This document shows positions 21,811-32,553 of a stretch of 64,000 bases of DNA, piece after piece. Numbering within the stretch: position 1 is the first letter of the stretch; each line of letters starts with the position of its first letter. This DNA is from Azolla caroliniana (lineage: Eukaryota; Polypodiophyta). The notes under the pieces are model-generated. The model did not search any database and had not been told where the DNA came from. It worked only from the letters and a program-made list of their open reading frames with translations. The DNA lies in NCBI GenBank assembly GCA_043228905.1, contig JBHGNT010000013.1:4526001-4590000 (forward strand). The letters run 5' to 3'. Made by a program: the position numbers and the translations under genes.

Positions 21811-22824
21811 TTATCCTTTCTTGGGGTTATCTACAACTTCTTTTCCATGATGCTTTTCAGCCATCATATCAGTGTCTACAACTCCCATCATGTTCCGAAA
21901 CTGTGTATGCTTTTCCACACTCAATCCCTTTGTGAGAATATTAGCAACCTGCTGATTTGTATTCACATACACCAGATCAACTTCTCCTTCAATCACTTTT
22001 TCTCTAACAAAGTGATAATGCACTTCAATGTGCTTTGTTCTTGCATGGAACACTGGGTTTTTTGCAAGCTAAATGTTGCTCATATTGTCACACCAGATTG
22101 TGACAGTACCATCTATATACTCTCCCAAATCAACAATCAATCTTCTGATCCATACCTCTTCACAAGTGGCTATGGCGGCTCCTTTGTACTCAGCTTCAAT
22201 ACTAGACAATGCAACAATAGCTTGTTTCTTGCTACTCCATGAAATACCTGCACTTCCCAATGTAAACATATATCCACTTGTGGATCTTCTATCTGTTTGG
22301 CTTCCAGCCCAATCAACATTTGTATATCCTTCCAAATTTATGTCCAAATCAGCCCTATAAAACAATCCATAGTTCTGAGTAGCTTTTACATACCTCAGAA
22401 TTCTTCTAATGTAGTCCAAATGCGGCTTTGTTGGTTGTTGCATAAATTGGTTGACTAATCCAACTGCATAACTCAAATTAGGTCTTGTTATGGTCAAATA
22501 AATAAGGCTGCCCACCATAGACCTGTACATGTTTACATCTTCTATTTTGGCTCCCAAATCAGCCCTTAATTTGCAGTTTTTATCTAGTGGTACTCCAATA
22601 GGTTTGCATCCAAGCATACCATACTTTTTCAACATAGTTGTTGCATATTGTCTTTGCAACACATATATACCATTTTTAGATCTGATGATTTCAATACCCA
22701 AAAAATATCTCAGATCTCCCAAATCTTTCATATGAAATTTCATTTCCAAATTTCTTTTCAATTTACTTATTTCATCCATGAAATCACCTCCAATGATGAG
22801 ATCATCAACATAAATCAGAATCAC
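21811..22824 (-). pseudogene. Copia J pol: reverse transcriptase end and RNase H
   Basis: Two frames, 22824-22069 and 22053-21811, separated by a stop near 22069. The first begins MILIYVDDLIIGGDF with the catalytic YVDD, then MKDLGDLRYFLGIEI, and enters RNase H (DWAGSQTDRRSTSGYMFTLG, SSIEAEYKGA, WCDNMS). The second holds the last RNase H part (HARTKHIEVHYHFVREKV) and the C-terminus. The frame change at about 22870 separates it from the preceding reverse transcriptase part. Confidence 0.88.
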
Positions 22825-23438
22825 AACAATACAATCATCTTTCCTTTTAACATACAGTGATGAATCAACCTTGACATTTTGAAGTCAAGTTTTTTCAGAT
22901 AATCTGAAAGTTCTCTGTGCCATGCTCTTGGTGCCTGTTTCAGTCCATAGAGAGCCTTTTTCAACTTACATACATAATCTGGATGCTTCCTATCTTCAAA
23001 ACCTGGTGGTTGACACATATACACTTCTTCTTCCAAGTTACCATGTAAAAAGGCATTTTTTACATCCATATGATGAAGAAACCATCTTTTGGGTGCACCT
23101 ACAGCCAGTAATGTCCTCAATGTTGCCATCTTTGCAACCGGTGCAAATGTCTCATCATAATCAATTCCTTGCATTTGGGCATATCCCTTTGCAACCAATC
23201 TTGCTTTATGTCTACTTACATTCCCACTAGAATCATGCTTTGTCTTGTAGACCCATTTGCAACCTACCACATTTTTTTCTTTTGGCAACTTCACCAAATC
23301 CCATGTTCTGTTTTCAGCCAATGCATCAATCTCTTCTTGCATTGCATCCACCCATTTCTTCTCAGTTTTAGCCTCATCAAAACTACTTGGATAAGGGATT
23401 TGTACCACCTTAGACATATATGCATAATGCATAGCCAT
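22821..23438 (-). pseudogene. Copia J pol: reverse transcriptase N-terminal half
   Basis: Frame with the Copia RT signature: WVDAMQEEIDALAENRTWDL, then CKWVYKTKHDSSGNVSRHKA, RLVAKGYAQ, DYDETFAPVAKMATLRTLLA, MDVKNAFLHGNLEEEVYM and KKALYGLKQAPRAWH. It loses frame near 22880, where the tail no longer resembles the family; the expected continuation is in the frame starting at 22824. Confidence 0.9.
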
Positions 23439-23460
23439 ATATGTATCATAACCAAATCTT

Positions 23461-24597
23461 TCAACAATTTTTTTCTCTATCTGATCTTCTCAGTTTCTGA
23501 TTTGCATCCTTCAATGCTTTTTCCATACCAGGGATTTTCAATCCTCTTATACCAAGAAAATCATCCAATGACATATCTGAATCCTCATCTTCCATGTTTT
23601 TAGACAAGTCATCCAACATTTCATACTCTGGCATTTTCTGTTTTCCTTTTTTATCATCACATTTTTTGTATCCTCCACTTTTTCCACTCCAAGAATTTGA
23701 ATCAGATTTACCATCTGAGCTTTTTGATGGTCCAGAACATTCTGTTGATGTTGGACTTTGTTGTCCAACCTTGCTTCCATCTATGTGGCAGTCTTCTACA
23801 TTTTCAGATTTGTCTCTGTCTTCAATCTCATTGTCTTCATTAGTCTCTGGATTCTGTTTTGGACTGTACCAGCTGGCTAACTCATCAAAGATTACATCCC
23901 TACTTGTCACAATCTTCTTTGTTACAGGGTTATAGCATCTATACCCTTTTTGTTCTTTTGAATAGCCAACAAAAATACATTTTTCTGCTTTTGGATCTAG
24001 CTTACTTCTTACTTCTGCAGGCACATGTACATATGCAAGGCATCCAAACACTTTTAAGTGTTCTAAACTAGGTTTCCTTCCATAGAAACACTCTTCAGGA
24101 GTTGCTTCATGTACTCCCGATGTTATACATCTATTTAGAATATAATTTGCTGTATTTACAGCTTCTACCCAATAGTACAATGGCATATTCTTCTCTGTCA
24201 TCAAAGCCCTTGCAATGTTCACCAATGTTCTGTTTTTCCTCTCAGCAACTCCATTTTGCTGTGGAGTATATCTACATGTGAACTGTCTTCTTATTCCCTG
24301 ATTGCATAGAAAATCAGAAAATTCATTGGAGAAATACTCTCCTCCTCCATCAGATCTTAAACATTTTATTCTTGTACCTGCCTGCTTTTCTACCATGCAT
24401 TTGAACTTACGAAAACATTCAAACACTTCACTTTTCTCTTTCATGAAATACACCCATGTTTTCCTTGAGCAATCATCAATAAAAGTTACATAAAATCTGC
24501 AGCCACCGATAGATGCATTCTTAGTTGGTCCCCATACATCCGTATGTACCAAATCCAACAAATTTTTACTTACATGACTTTCATGGGGGAATGGCAA
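23461..24597 (-). pseudogene. Copia J pol: integrase
   Basis: Frame of 378 residues with the integrase core: DLVHTDVWGP, FYVTFIDDCSRKTWVYF, RSDGGGEYFSNEF and QNGVAERKNRTLVNIARALM, giving the D, D, E catalytic set. The family-typical region YWVEAVNTANYILNR and KVFGCLAYVHVP follows, then a Ser/Asp/Lys-rich linker toward reverse transcriptase. It is separated from the upstream frame by a single in-frame stop (TAA around 24616) just after CEAC, most simply a CAA to TAA change. Confidence 0.92.
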
Positions 24598-24615
24598 CCT
24601 ATTTTGCTTTCCATA

Positions 24616-25848
24616 TTAACATGCTTCACATATCTTTCCCATTTCACAATTTTTCAATTTTGGCAGTCCAACCACTGCATCTTTTCTCAACATATTCTTT
24701 AGGGTTTGCATACTTATGTGGCCAATCCTTTTATGCCACATTTCCACATCTGAGACTACACTCATTCCATTTGCAAACATAGCTGAAATCTGTCTAGGCA
24801 TGTCAACATCCAAAATAAACATTCTTCCTTGTCGTTTTCCTTTTGCAATGAGCTTCCCATTCTTTTTTATATAGAATCCACTTTGCTTAAACTTTACTTG
24901 CATACCTTGCTCTACTATCTGTCCAACAGAAATCAGATTCTTAGCAAGATTTGGAACATGCATTACATTCAACATATACTTAGTCTTTCCTTTTTCTTCC
25001 CACAATGGGATATCTCCAACATGTTCTATTTGGTGAGTACTATTATCACCCGTCTGTACATAGCCAGGAATCTCTGGTTCTCTCAACCTTTCAAACCTGT
25101 TTGCATGTCCAGTCATATGGTTAGATGCCCCCGAGTCTACATACCATGTAAACTCTTCATTACATTTCTGTGAGCTTTCAGCCACTGCTGCTATCTCATG
25201 TTGTACCACAAATGCACCATCTTTTTCACAATCTTCACTAGTTTGGGCATAGTTATTCTGTTGTCTCTTTCCTCTTTGCTCATCATTTTGCTTCTTGTAG
25301 CATTCAGCCTGTGTGTGGCCTGGTTTTCCACAATACCAACAGCCATCATCATTTACATATGTTTGCTTACCTCTACCTTGGTTGCTCCCCCTGCCTCTGT
25401 TGTTGTTTCTTCCTCTAATGGTTTGTTGTCCTCTTCCTTGATAGCCATTATTGTTGGTTCTTGTTAAGCCAAATCTTCCATGGCCTCTTCCTCGGCCTCT
25501 TCCAGCACTATTATATAGGGCTTGCCCCTCATTCTCAAGATTTCCTTTATTTACATCATCCATCTGATTCCTTTCTTCTACTACAAGCATTGAAACCAAA
25601 TCTGGAAAACTTGGGATACTATCCCTTGTAAGCATAGAGGTTTTAAAGCTTTTGTATTGAGGTCCCAAGCCTCTCAAGCATATTTCTACCTTATCATCAT
25701 CTTCTATCTTTACATTGATAGAAGCAAGTGATTCACATATGCTCTTTATTTTCAAGGCATACTCATTTATTGACATCTTACCTTTTTCTAAGGTATTTAG
25801 CTCAGTCTTCAACTGTAGCTTTCTAGCTTTTGTGTTTACTGCAAACAG
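24616..25848 (-). pseudogene. Copia J gag (C-terminal part), protease and pre-integrase
   Basis: From the K junction the frame reads KLFAVNTKARKLQLKTELNT, a classic Copia gag motif. Then come an RGRGHGRF-type Arg/Gly-rich segment, the CCHC knuckle CWYCGKPGHTQAEC, the protease WYVDSGASNHMTG and the pre-integrase part MWHKRIGHISMQTL, ending at CEAC before a stop. Across K the codons join directly to DSLVK on the other side (38650 onward), with one copy of the four-base target duplication removed. This proves that K interrupted a previously open gag frame. Confidence 0.92.
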
Positions 25849-25852
25849 TTTT

Positions 25853-25877
25853 GGGTAAAAGCATGCGAGTGGAAACA
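25853..25877 (+). repeat. Left terminal inverted repeat of K
   Basis: GGGTA followed by AAAGCATGCGAGTGGAAACA. It is immediately followed by TAGCTAATTAGCTA palindromes (25884 and 25910). Confidence 0.92.
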
Positions 25878-26103
25878 CTATTATAGCTAATTAGCTACTA
25901 AAATGGCCATAGCTAATTAGCTATTTGTTTAGCTAGTCTTTCTTGTGGGAAAATCAAATATTTGAAAAACTAATTTATGAAAAAACTCAAATATTTGAAC
26001 TTCTGTTTCAGACGTAGTGGAACTTGGGGAATATCACCATCATCTAAGGTCGACTTCAATGTCATCAATTTCCTGTTTAGCCTAAGTCTGATTTTGAACG
26101 CAG

Positions 26104-29100
26104 ATGGAGTACTCAGAGCACGAACGCAGACGTAGCTCCCGCAACAGCAAAAAATCGACATTGCAGATTGAGAGCTACAACACAGAACCCGCTCGATCAT
26201 CGTCCAGGTATGTTTCAGTTACAGAAACCCCAAACATTTGTTTTTTCTTTTTGACTACTGTCTGAACTTTGGTGCCGATTCATATTTCCCCAAAATCAAA
26301 TAGGGCGAAGTCCTTGGAGTTCCATACAAGGATGTCTCGCAAATCGGGGAGTAGCAACAGGTGTGTTTATATTACTTTTTTTGTGTTTAATCCTGTCTTT
26401 AGTGATTAGGGTTCGTGATTGAAATTTCTGATTAGGGTTTGTGATTGAAATTTCTGATTAGGGTTTTTGATTATAAATTTCTGATTAGAATTTCTGAATA
26501 GGGTTTCTGGTTACAAATTTTGATTACAAATTAGAATTTCTGAATAGGGTTTTTGTTTATAAATTTCTGCTTAGGATTTCTGATTAGGGTTTGTGATTGA
26601 ATTTTTTTATTAGGGTTTCTGATTGAAATTTCTGATTAGGGTTTTTGATTATAAATTTCTGATTAGAATTTCTGAATAAGGTTTCTGGTTACAAACTTCT
26701 GATTACAGATTTTGATTAGGGTTTCTGATTTCAAACTTCTGATTACAGATTTTGATTAGGTTAAGTTAAAGATTTTGCACCATTTTTGTTGTTGTTGATT
26801 GGGGTTTTTGATTCTCACATATTCTGATTTTGCACTATTTCTGATTTCTGAAATGATATTTCAGATGGCTCGTTCCTCCGTATACGAGAGTGCTAAACTT
26901 CGCAAAATTTTGCGAGACAAAGGAGGACTTCCACAACACCTATGGTCTGTCACTCGAGGGTGTTGACCCTGCTATCCTAAGTGATAAATTGATCAGTGAT
27001 ATAGACTGGATGACAGTATATACAGTGCCTAGAGTCAAAGGCAAGGTCAAGCTGAAGCATGTACGAGCCGACTTGTACGATGACTGCATGAGACTGCACC
27101 AGAAAGTTCATCAGGAGATCCCAGTCAACAATGAGTTGTCAGTTTCATTTGCTAGAGCATTTGCATATGAGTACTGCAAAACAGCGAAGGAATCTAGAGA
27201 CCCTGAAATGTATAGGGTAGCTTGGGCAGTCTATGGTGAGGCATCGGTAAAAAGATGCCGAAAGATGGGGACCTTAGCACAAAAAATAGACAGATTTTGG
27301 AGCATGGCAGCTGTTGATGCAACTGCCGACTCCCAGCAAGACCGGGGGCATACACCACACCGACACCCAAGGAAAGCCAATGTCGATGATACAGGTGAGA
27401 CATTGGTTAGCTATATGCTAAAAAATGTCCATGAAGCCTGTGAGACATTGGCATTTTTTAAGACTGATTTAGAGAAAGCCACAATGGCTTCTGCAATGGA
27501 GAGCAAAGTTACTTCTGCTGTTACAACAATTAGAAATAAGATTCAGGTAACTATTGTTTTGCTGGTATGTGATTGTGTTATAAATAACGGGTAAAATGTG
27601 CTAATCAAGCATTATCTGGAATAGGTTGCGCAACAGGAGCTTGAATTAGAGGGGCCACTGGATCCCCAGCGTAAAATAGAACTGCAAATAGAGATCCAGG
27701 TTCTTTCAATGAACCTGGACCTTCTAGGTGTAAATACTGTTGCAGATTACAATTTGGATAAGCTTCAAGTAAGTTAACGATTCCTGAGAAAAGTTGGTGT
27801 ATCTTTCAACAACAAGAATAATTAATCGGTAAATTTCTCTGTTGCGTTGAAGGAACAATACATTCATCAAGAACAGGTAGTTAGCTGCCTTAAGAAGAAG
27901 CTACATTTTGTGGAGGGAATGGTAAGGACCAGACAGGATTTGGACCTGAACATTCTTGCTCCCTTACCAAATGAAGTAGAACCAGAAAATGATTTATTGA
28001 CAGTTCAAGCACGTTGCATCGCTTGCGGGTTAGGTGTGGAGGACAAAACTGCGTCTTTGTTGGTTCACCTACAACCATGCAACCACACATACCATCTGCT
28101 TTGTTTTCAACATGCCTGTCGAATTGCTGCATTCTGTTTGGGAGATTGCAGTACAACTCTACCAAATGAGTGGAGAAAACAAACAGGTATACCATACTGT
28201 AGCTAATAAGCTTAGTCTTTTCTAATTAGCTATCCTACTAGCTAATGAGCTACTAGCTAATTAGCTATCCTAGTAGCTAATTAGCTATGGTACTAGCTAA
28301 TTAGCTAGTACCATAGTTGTGTAAAAAAGCTAAATAGCTATCCTACTAGCTAATTAGCCACTGGCAACTAATTAGCTATCCTAGTAACTAATTAACTACT
28401 GCCATAGTTGTGTAAAGTAGCTAATAAGCTATCCTAGTAGCTAGTTAGCTATGGTACTAGCTAATTAGCTAGTACCATAGTTGTGTAAAAAAGCTAATTA
28501 GCTATCCTACTAGCTAATTAGCTACTGGCAACTAATTAGCTATCCTACTAGCTAATTAGCTATCCTACTAGCTAATTAGCTATCATAGTAGCTAATTAGC
28601 TACTGACATAGTTGTGTAAAGTAGCTAATAAGCTATCCTAGTAGCTAGTTAGCTATGGTACTAGCTAATTAGCTAGTACCATAGTTGTGTAAAAAAGCTA
28701 ATTAGCTATCCTACTAGCTAATTAGCTACTGGCAACTAATTAGCTATCCTACTAGCTAATTAGCTATCCTACTAGCTAATTAGCTATCATAGTAGCTAAT
28801 TAGCTACTGCCATAGTTGTGTAAAGTAGCTAATAAGCTATCCTAGTAGCTAATTAGCTACTAGCAGCTAATTAGCTATCCTACTAGCTAATTAGCTATCA
28901 TAGTAGCTAATTAGCTACTGACATAGTTGTGTAAAGTAGCTAATAAGCTATCCTAGTAGCTAATTAGCTACTGGCAGCTAATTAGCTATCCTAGTAGCTA
29001 ATTAGCTACTGGCAGCTAATTAGCTGTCCTAGTAGCTAATAAGCTATCCTAGCTACTACATAGTTGAGAAAGTAGCTAATTAGCTTTCATTGTAGCTAAT

Positions 29101-30608
29101 TAGCTATCCTAGCTACCACCATAGTTAATAAAGTAGCTAATTAGCTATCCTAGCTACTACCATAGTTAGTAAAGTAGCTAATTAGCTATCCTAGCTACTA
29201 CCATAGTTGAGTAAAGTAGCTAATTAGCTACCATAGTAGCTAATTAGCTATCCTAGCTACTACTATAGTTGTGTAAAGTAGCTAATAAGCTATCCTACTA
29301 GCTAATTAGCTATCCTAGTAGGTAATTAGCTATGGTACTAGCTAATTAGCTAGTACTATAGTTGTGTAAAAAAGCTAATTAGGTATCCTACTAGCTAATT
29401 AGCCACTGGCAACTAATTAGCTATCCTAGTAACTAATTAGCTACTGCCATAGTTGTGTAAAGTAGCTAATAAGCTATCCTAGTAGCTAATTAGCTACTAG
29501 CAGCTAATTAGCTATCCTAGTAGCTAATTAGCTATCCTACTAGCTAATTAGCTACTACCATAGTTGAGTAAAGTACCTAATTAGCTATCCTACTAGCTAA
29601 TTAGCTACTGGCAACTAATTAGCTATCCTAGTAGCTAATTAGCTGCTGGCAACTAATTAGCTATCCTACTAGCGAATTAGCTATCCTAGCGAATTAGCTA
29701 TCCTAGTAGCTACTGCCATAGTTGTGTAAAGTAGCTAATAAGCTATCCTAGTAGCTAATTAGCTACTGGCAGCTAATAAGCTATCCTAGTAGCTAATTAG
29801 CTACTGGCAGCTAATTAGCTGTCCTAGTAGCTAATTAGCTACTGGCAGCTAATTAGCTGTCCTAGTAGCTAATAAGCTATCCTAACTACTACCATAGTTG
29901 AGTAAAGTACCTAATTAGCTATCCTAACTACTACCATAGTTGAGTAAAGTACCTAATTAGCTATCATACTAGCTAATTAGCTATCGTACTAGCTAATTAG
30001 CTATCCTAGCTTCTACCATAGTTTAGTAAAGTAGCTAATTAGCTATCCTAAATAACTGTCATGTTATTGTAGAATCTTGTGGATTAAGGGCGGCACATGA
30101 TGTGTCTGGTGCTGATGATGCTGCAACAGATGAGGATACTACTGCCAATGTGGCTGAAAGTAAGTGTCCTGCTATCACATCTCCTTCAGATCAGCTGCAC
30201 CCTATTCTTTTGGAACAGTGTACTGAATTAGGCAACGATGTGAAATGCCATGAAATAGTGGAAACAACATGTAAAACTGAGGTTCACAACAACAGTGTTT
30301 ATGAACACTTGATGCAACATTTCTTCGAGTCTCAAGACCTTGATTCCACCCCACCGAGCCCAACTACTGAAAATGTCCAAACAGATCCCTCTGTACTTGA
30401 AAAGCTAGTTCAAGAAACGGCTGATGTGCAATTAGCTGCTGAGGCGATGGGAAGGTTGTCGGAGGAGGACACACTTGCGCATTGGGTCCTAGAAGCAAGG
30501 CTAAATGGGGAACCAACCAGAAAAAGGCTGAAGAAGGGGCCACGATCGAGAACAAGACCAGTTACTCGGTCAAGGGGCCCAGACGTAGTGGAGCGAAATA
30601 CTGTTTAG
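26104..30608 (+). CDS. K cargo gene 1: RING-like, coiled-coil protein, six exons
   Basis: Proposed exons: 26104-26207, 26304-26360, 26865-27546, 27625-27768, 27853-28186, 30073-30608. Every junction has GT-AG ends and keeps frame (phases 2, 2, 0, 0, 1), giving 618 residues. Exon 1 is Arg/Ser-rich. Exon 3 holds an unrecognised domain (FAKFCETKEDFHNTYGLSLE, then FARAFAYEYCKTAKESRDPE). Exons 4-5 look coiled. The end of exon 5 has a RING-like metal pattern: CIAC, then PCNHTYHLLC, then two later Cys, though the last pair is irregular. Exon 6 adds an acidic part and a basic end (KRLKKGPRSRTRPVTRSRGP) resembling a nuclear signal. I do not recognise the full protein; a ubiquitin-ligase-type role is only an inference from the RING-like pattern. 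It is not needed for a minimal transposon, so I read it as cargo. Confidence 0.7.
26361..26864 (+). repeat. Intron 2 of cargo gene with GATTAGGGTTT-type repeats
   Basis: From about 26400 to 26765 the intron consists of imperfect units around TTTCTGATTAGGGTTTTTGA and ATTATAAATTTCTGATTAGA. TTAGGGTTT resembles plant telomere sequence, but the units are long, irregular and AT-rich, so this is a degenerate minisatellite. Confidence 0.7.
28187..30072. repeat. Palindrome array in intron 5 of cargo gene
   Basis: About 1.86 kb almost entirely of TAGCTAATTAGCTA units separated by short spacers such as TCCTAG, TACTGGCA and CCATAGTTGTGTAAAG. Higher-order blocks of roughly 180-250 bp are repeated (for example near 28430-28630 and 28630-28830). 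AGCTAATTAGCT equals its own reverse complement. The array fills an intron with GTATAC donor and TTATTGTAG acceptor. Confidence 0.93.
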
Positions 30609-30781
30609 TTGGATATGATTGTTAGCTTAGGGATTTTGCTAGGGTTTTATGAAGTTTTACTATCCTGTTGGACAAGTAAAACCTCAGATTGGTTGTTGCT
30701 TGATCCACATTATGTAATGGAACTCTATGATGTTTTTCCAAGATAATTTGAAGAGTGTTGTTCTATGACTGAAACTCTTTG

Positions 30782-31912
30782 ATGTTCAGGATATTGTTTT
30801 GTGAGACTAGTAGTTACTTTGTGAGTGTGAATATGTTGGTGTTTTCTGATGTTGCAGAGTCTAAAGGGTTTGATTCTATTGCTCGTAAGGCCAATGGCAG
30901 TGTGGATACTGTTGATGTTGCGGCATGTTTAAAGGGCCCCATCTTGAAAGTAGATGTAGCAACTGACACAAGTGATCTGGTCACACAAGTTGATCAAGCA
31001 TGTAGCACGGATGACTTGGTGTTGCAGGTAGATGCAACATGTAGCACGGATGACTTGGTGTTGCAGGTAGATGCAGCATGTAGCACGGATGACTTGGTGT
31101 TGCAGGTAGATGCAGCATGTGATACCAGTGGATTGATATCGAGCAGAACAGTAGCTACATGCACTGAGGTAATCCAAGGATTGATAACTAAGTCGACAAA
31201 ACAAGAGCACCAGAATGTGAAGCTAGGCCCAACACAGTCGACTAGGGGTTTAAAGAGGAAAAGGACACCAGTTGTGTCAGCCGAACCTGAGCTGATTGAG
31301 ATTGATCGTATCCTACCAGAAAATGGTGTAACAGCGGCTCAGTTTCAGGAATGGAAACCTAAACCACTAGAAGTCGAGCGAAGAGCCTTGATCTTGGAGC
31401 TGGATAAAGTCTTGATGAGTGTGAGATATATGCAGCCAAGGAGGGACGCAAATCAGTTTCTAGAGTGGGCTGCGGAGTACTTCGATTTGTTTATTTGGAG
31501 TGAAAAACCAAAATCAGATGTGTGGAAGTGTTTGGCAAGATTCTTCCCAAAATGGCGAAGTCGTTTTAAAGGTCAATGGGCACGAGAAAATTGTGAGCAG
31601 ATGGAAGCTGCAAGATTCAAGAGGCTTTCTGATTTTTGGGCTACTTGGCCTGAATATAATGCTGACAATACATTGATTTTGGATACAGAACATTTCCGAC
31701 ACTACTTCAATATTCAGAGATGCTGTCTCATTCTACCCGAGGAAATGCCTGAACAGTACCTGGTGCAAACAGTGAGCTGCCAACTAGGTGCATGGTTGTG
31801 GACTCCATACCGAGCTCAATATGCGGATAATATATGTAGACTCGTTCCACTGACTAGCAAGAGCTTAGCTGTTTATAGGAGATTTGTAGACATTTCCAAT
31901 GGTAATTTATAA
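30782..31912 (+). CDS. K cargo: degenerate FCP1/NIF-type (HAD) phosphatase domain
   Basis: Open to 31912. Either a separate gene from the ATG at 30782, or more likely a 3' exon (30858-31912) of the cargo gene. A donor at 30159/30160 (AAA then GTAAGT) and an acceptor before 30858 (GTTGCAG) are in phase and give an 820-residue fusion. Residues 75-120 of the ORF hold a 13-residue repeat STDDLVLQVDAAC, three copies. The C-terminal 180 residues follow the NIF/FCP1 pattern: ALILELDKVLMS, then FLEWAAEYFDLFIWSEKPKS, RFKRLSDFWATW and NTLILDTEHFRHYFN. The first motif should be DxDx[TV]; here the nucleophile Asp is Glu, while the second Asp and the later LILD Asp are kept. It is therefore probably a pseudophosphatase or substrate binder. 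Confidence 0.68.
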   Translation: MFRILFCETSSYFVSVNMLVFSDVAESKGFDSIARKANGSVDTVDVAACLKGPILKVDVATDTSDLVTQVDQACSTDDLVLQVDATCSTDDLVLQVDAACSTDDLVLQVDAACDTSGLISSRTVATCTEVIQGLITKSTKQEHQNVKLGPTQSTRGLKRKRTPVVSAEPELIEIDRILPENGVTAAQFQEWKPKPLEVERRALILELDKVLMSVRYMQPRRDANQFLEWAAEYFDLFIWSEKPKSDVWKCLARFFPKWRSRFKGQWARENCEQMEAARFKRLSDFWATWPEYNADNTLILDTEHFRHYFNIQRCCLILPEEMPEQYLVQTVSCQLGAWLWTPYRAQYADNICRLVPLTSKSLAVYRRFVDISNGNL

Positions 31913-32043
31913 ATATGTAAAGAGATGACATTATTCAATGAAGAATTTAATTACTTGTTCCCACTGTACTTATCTACTGTGTAATTTGAGGAATATGTTG
32001 CAGATTGTTGATTTCATTCTATTGATGACTATTTAGCTATTGA

Positions 32044-32553
32044 CAGCTAATTAGCTGCATTTGTACAGCTAATTAGCTACTGATGACTATTTCGCTATAA
32101 CTTATAACTTAAAACTTAACAAAAAAGACATGATTTTATTGAGAAAGAAGCACAGAAAGCAGACTGTATACAAGAAATTGATTCCAAACGAATTTATTGA
32201 TCTGTTTTCGCGAAATACATGTTTGTTTTACAAGAGAACATGGTAAGTGCTACTTGTAGCTACAAATTCCATGGCATACTATTGTAAATACATTTGTACA
32301 GCTAATTAGCTGCATTTGTACAGCTAATTAGCTACTGATGACTGTTTCGCTATAACTTATAACTTAAAACTTAACAAAAAAGACATGATTTTATTGAGAA
32401 AGAAGCACAGAAAGCAGACTGTATACAAGAAATTGATTCCAAACGAATTTATTGATCTGTTTTCGCGAAATACATGTTTGTTTTACAAGAGAACATGGTA
32501 AGTGCTACTTGTAGCTACAAATTCCATGGCATACTATTGTAAATACATTCATA
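32044..32553. repeat. 255-bp tandem duplication at the transposase 3' end
   Basis: 32044-32298 is repeated almost exactly at 32299-32553. Each copy carries GCTAATTAGC palindromes, AACTTATAACTTAAAACTTA and a copy of the last codons of the transposase (minus-strand MPWNL and stop). Only the 32299-32553 copy is connected to the coding region. Confidence 0.88.

Noticed and set aside
26400-26765. Interstitial telomere or chromosome end
   Set aside because: TTAGGGTTT occurs only within longer irregular units; there are no continuous TTTAGGG tandems.
28187-30072. CRISPR-like array of repeats and spacers
   Set aside because: The repeats are short palindromes with degenerate short spacers inside a eukaryotic intron; no cas-like genes are present and the flanking exons join in frame.
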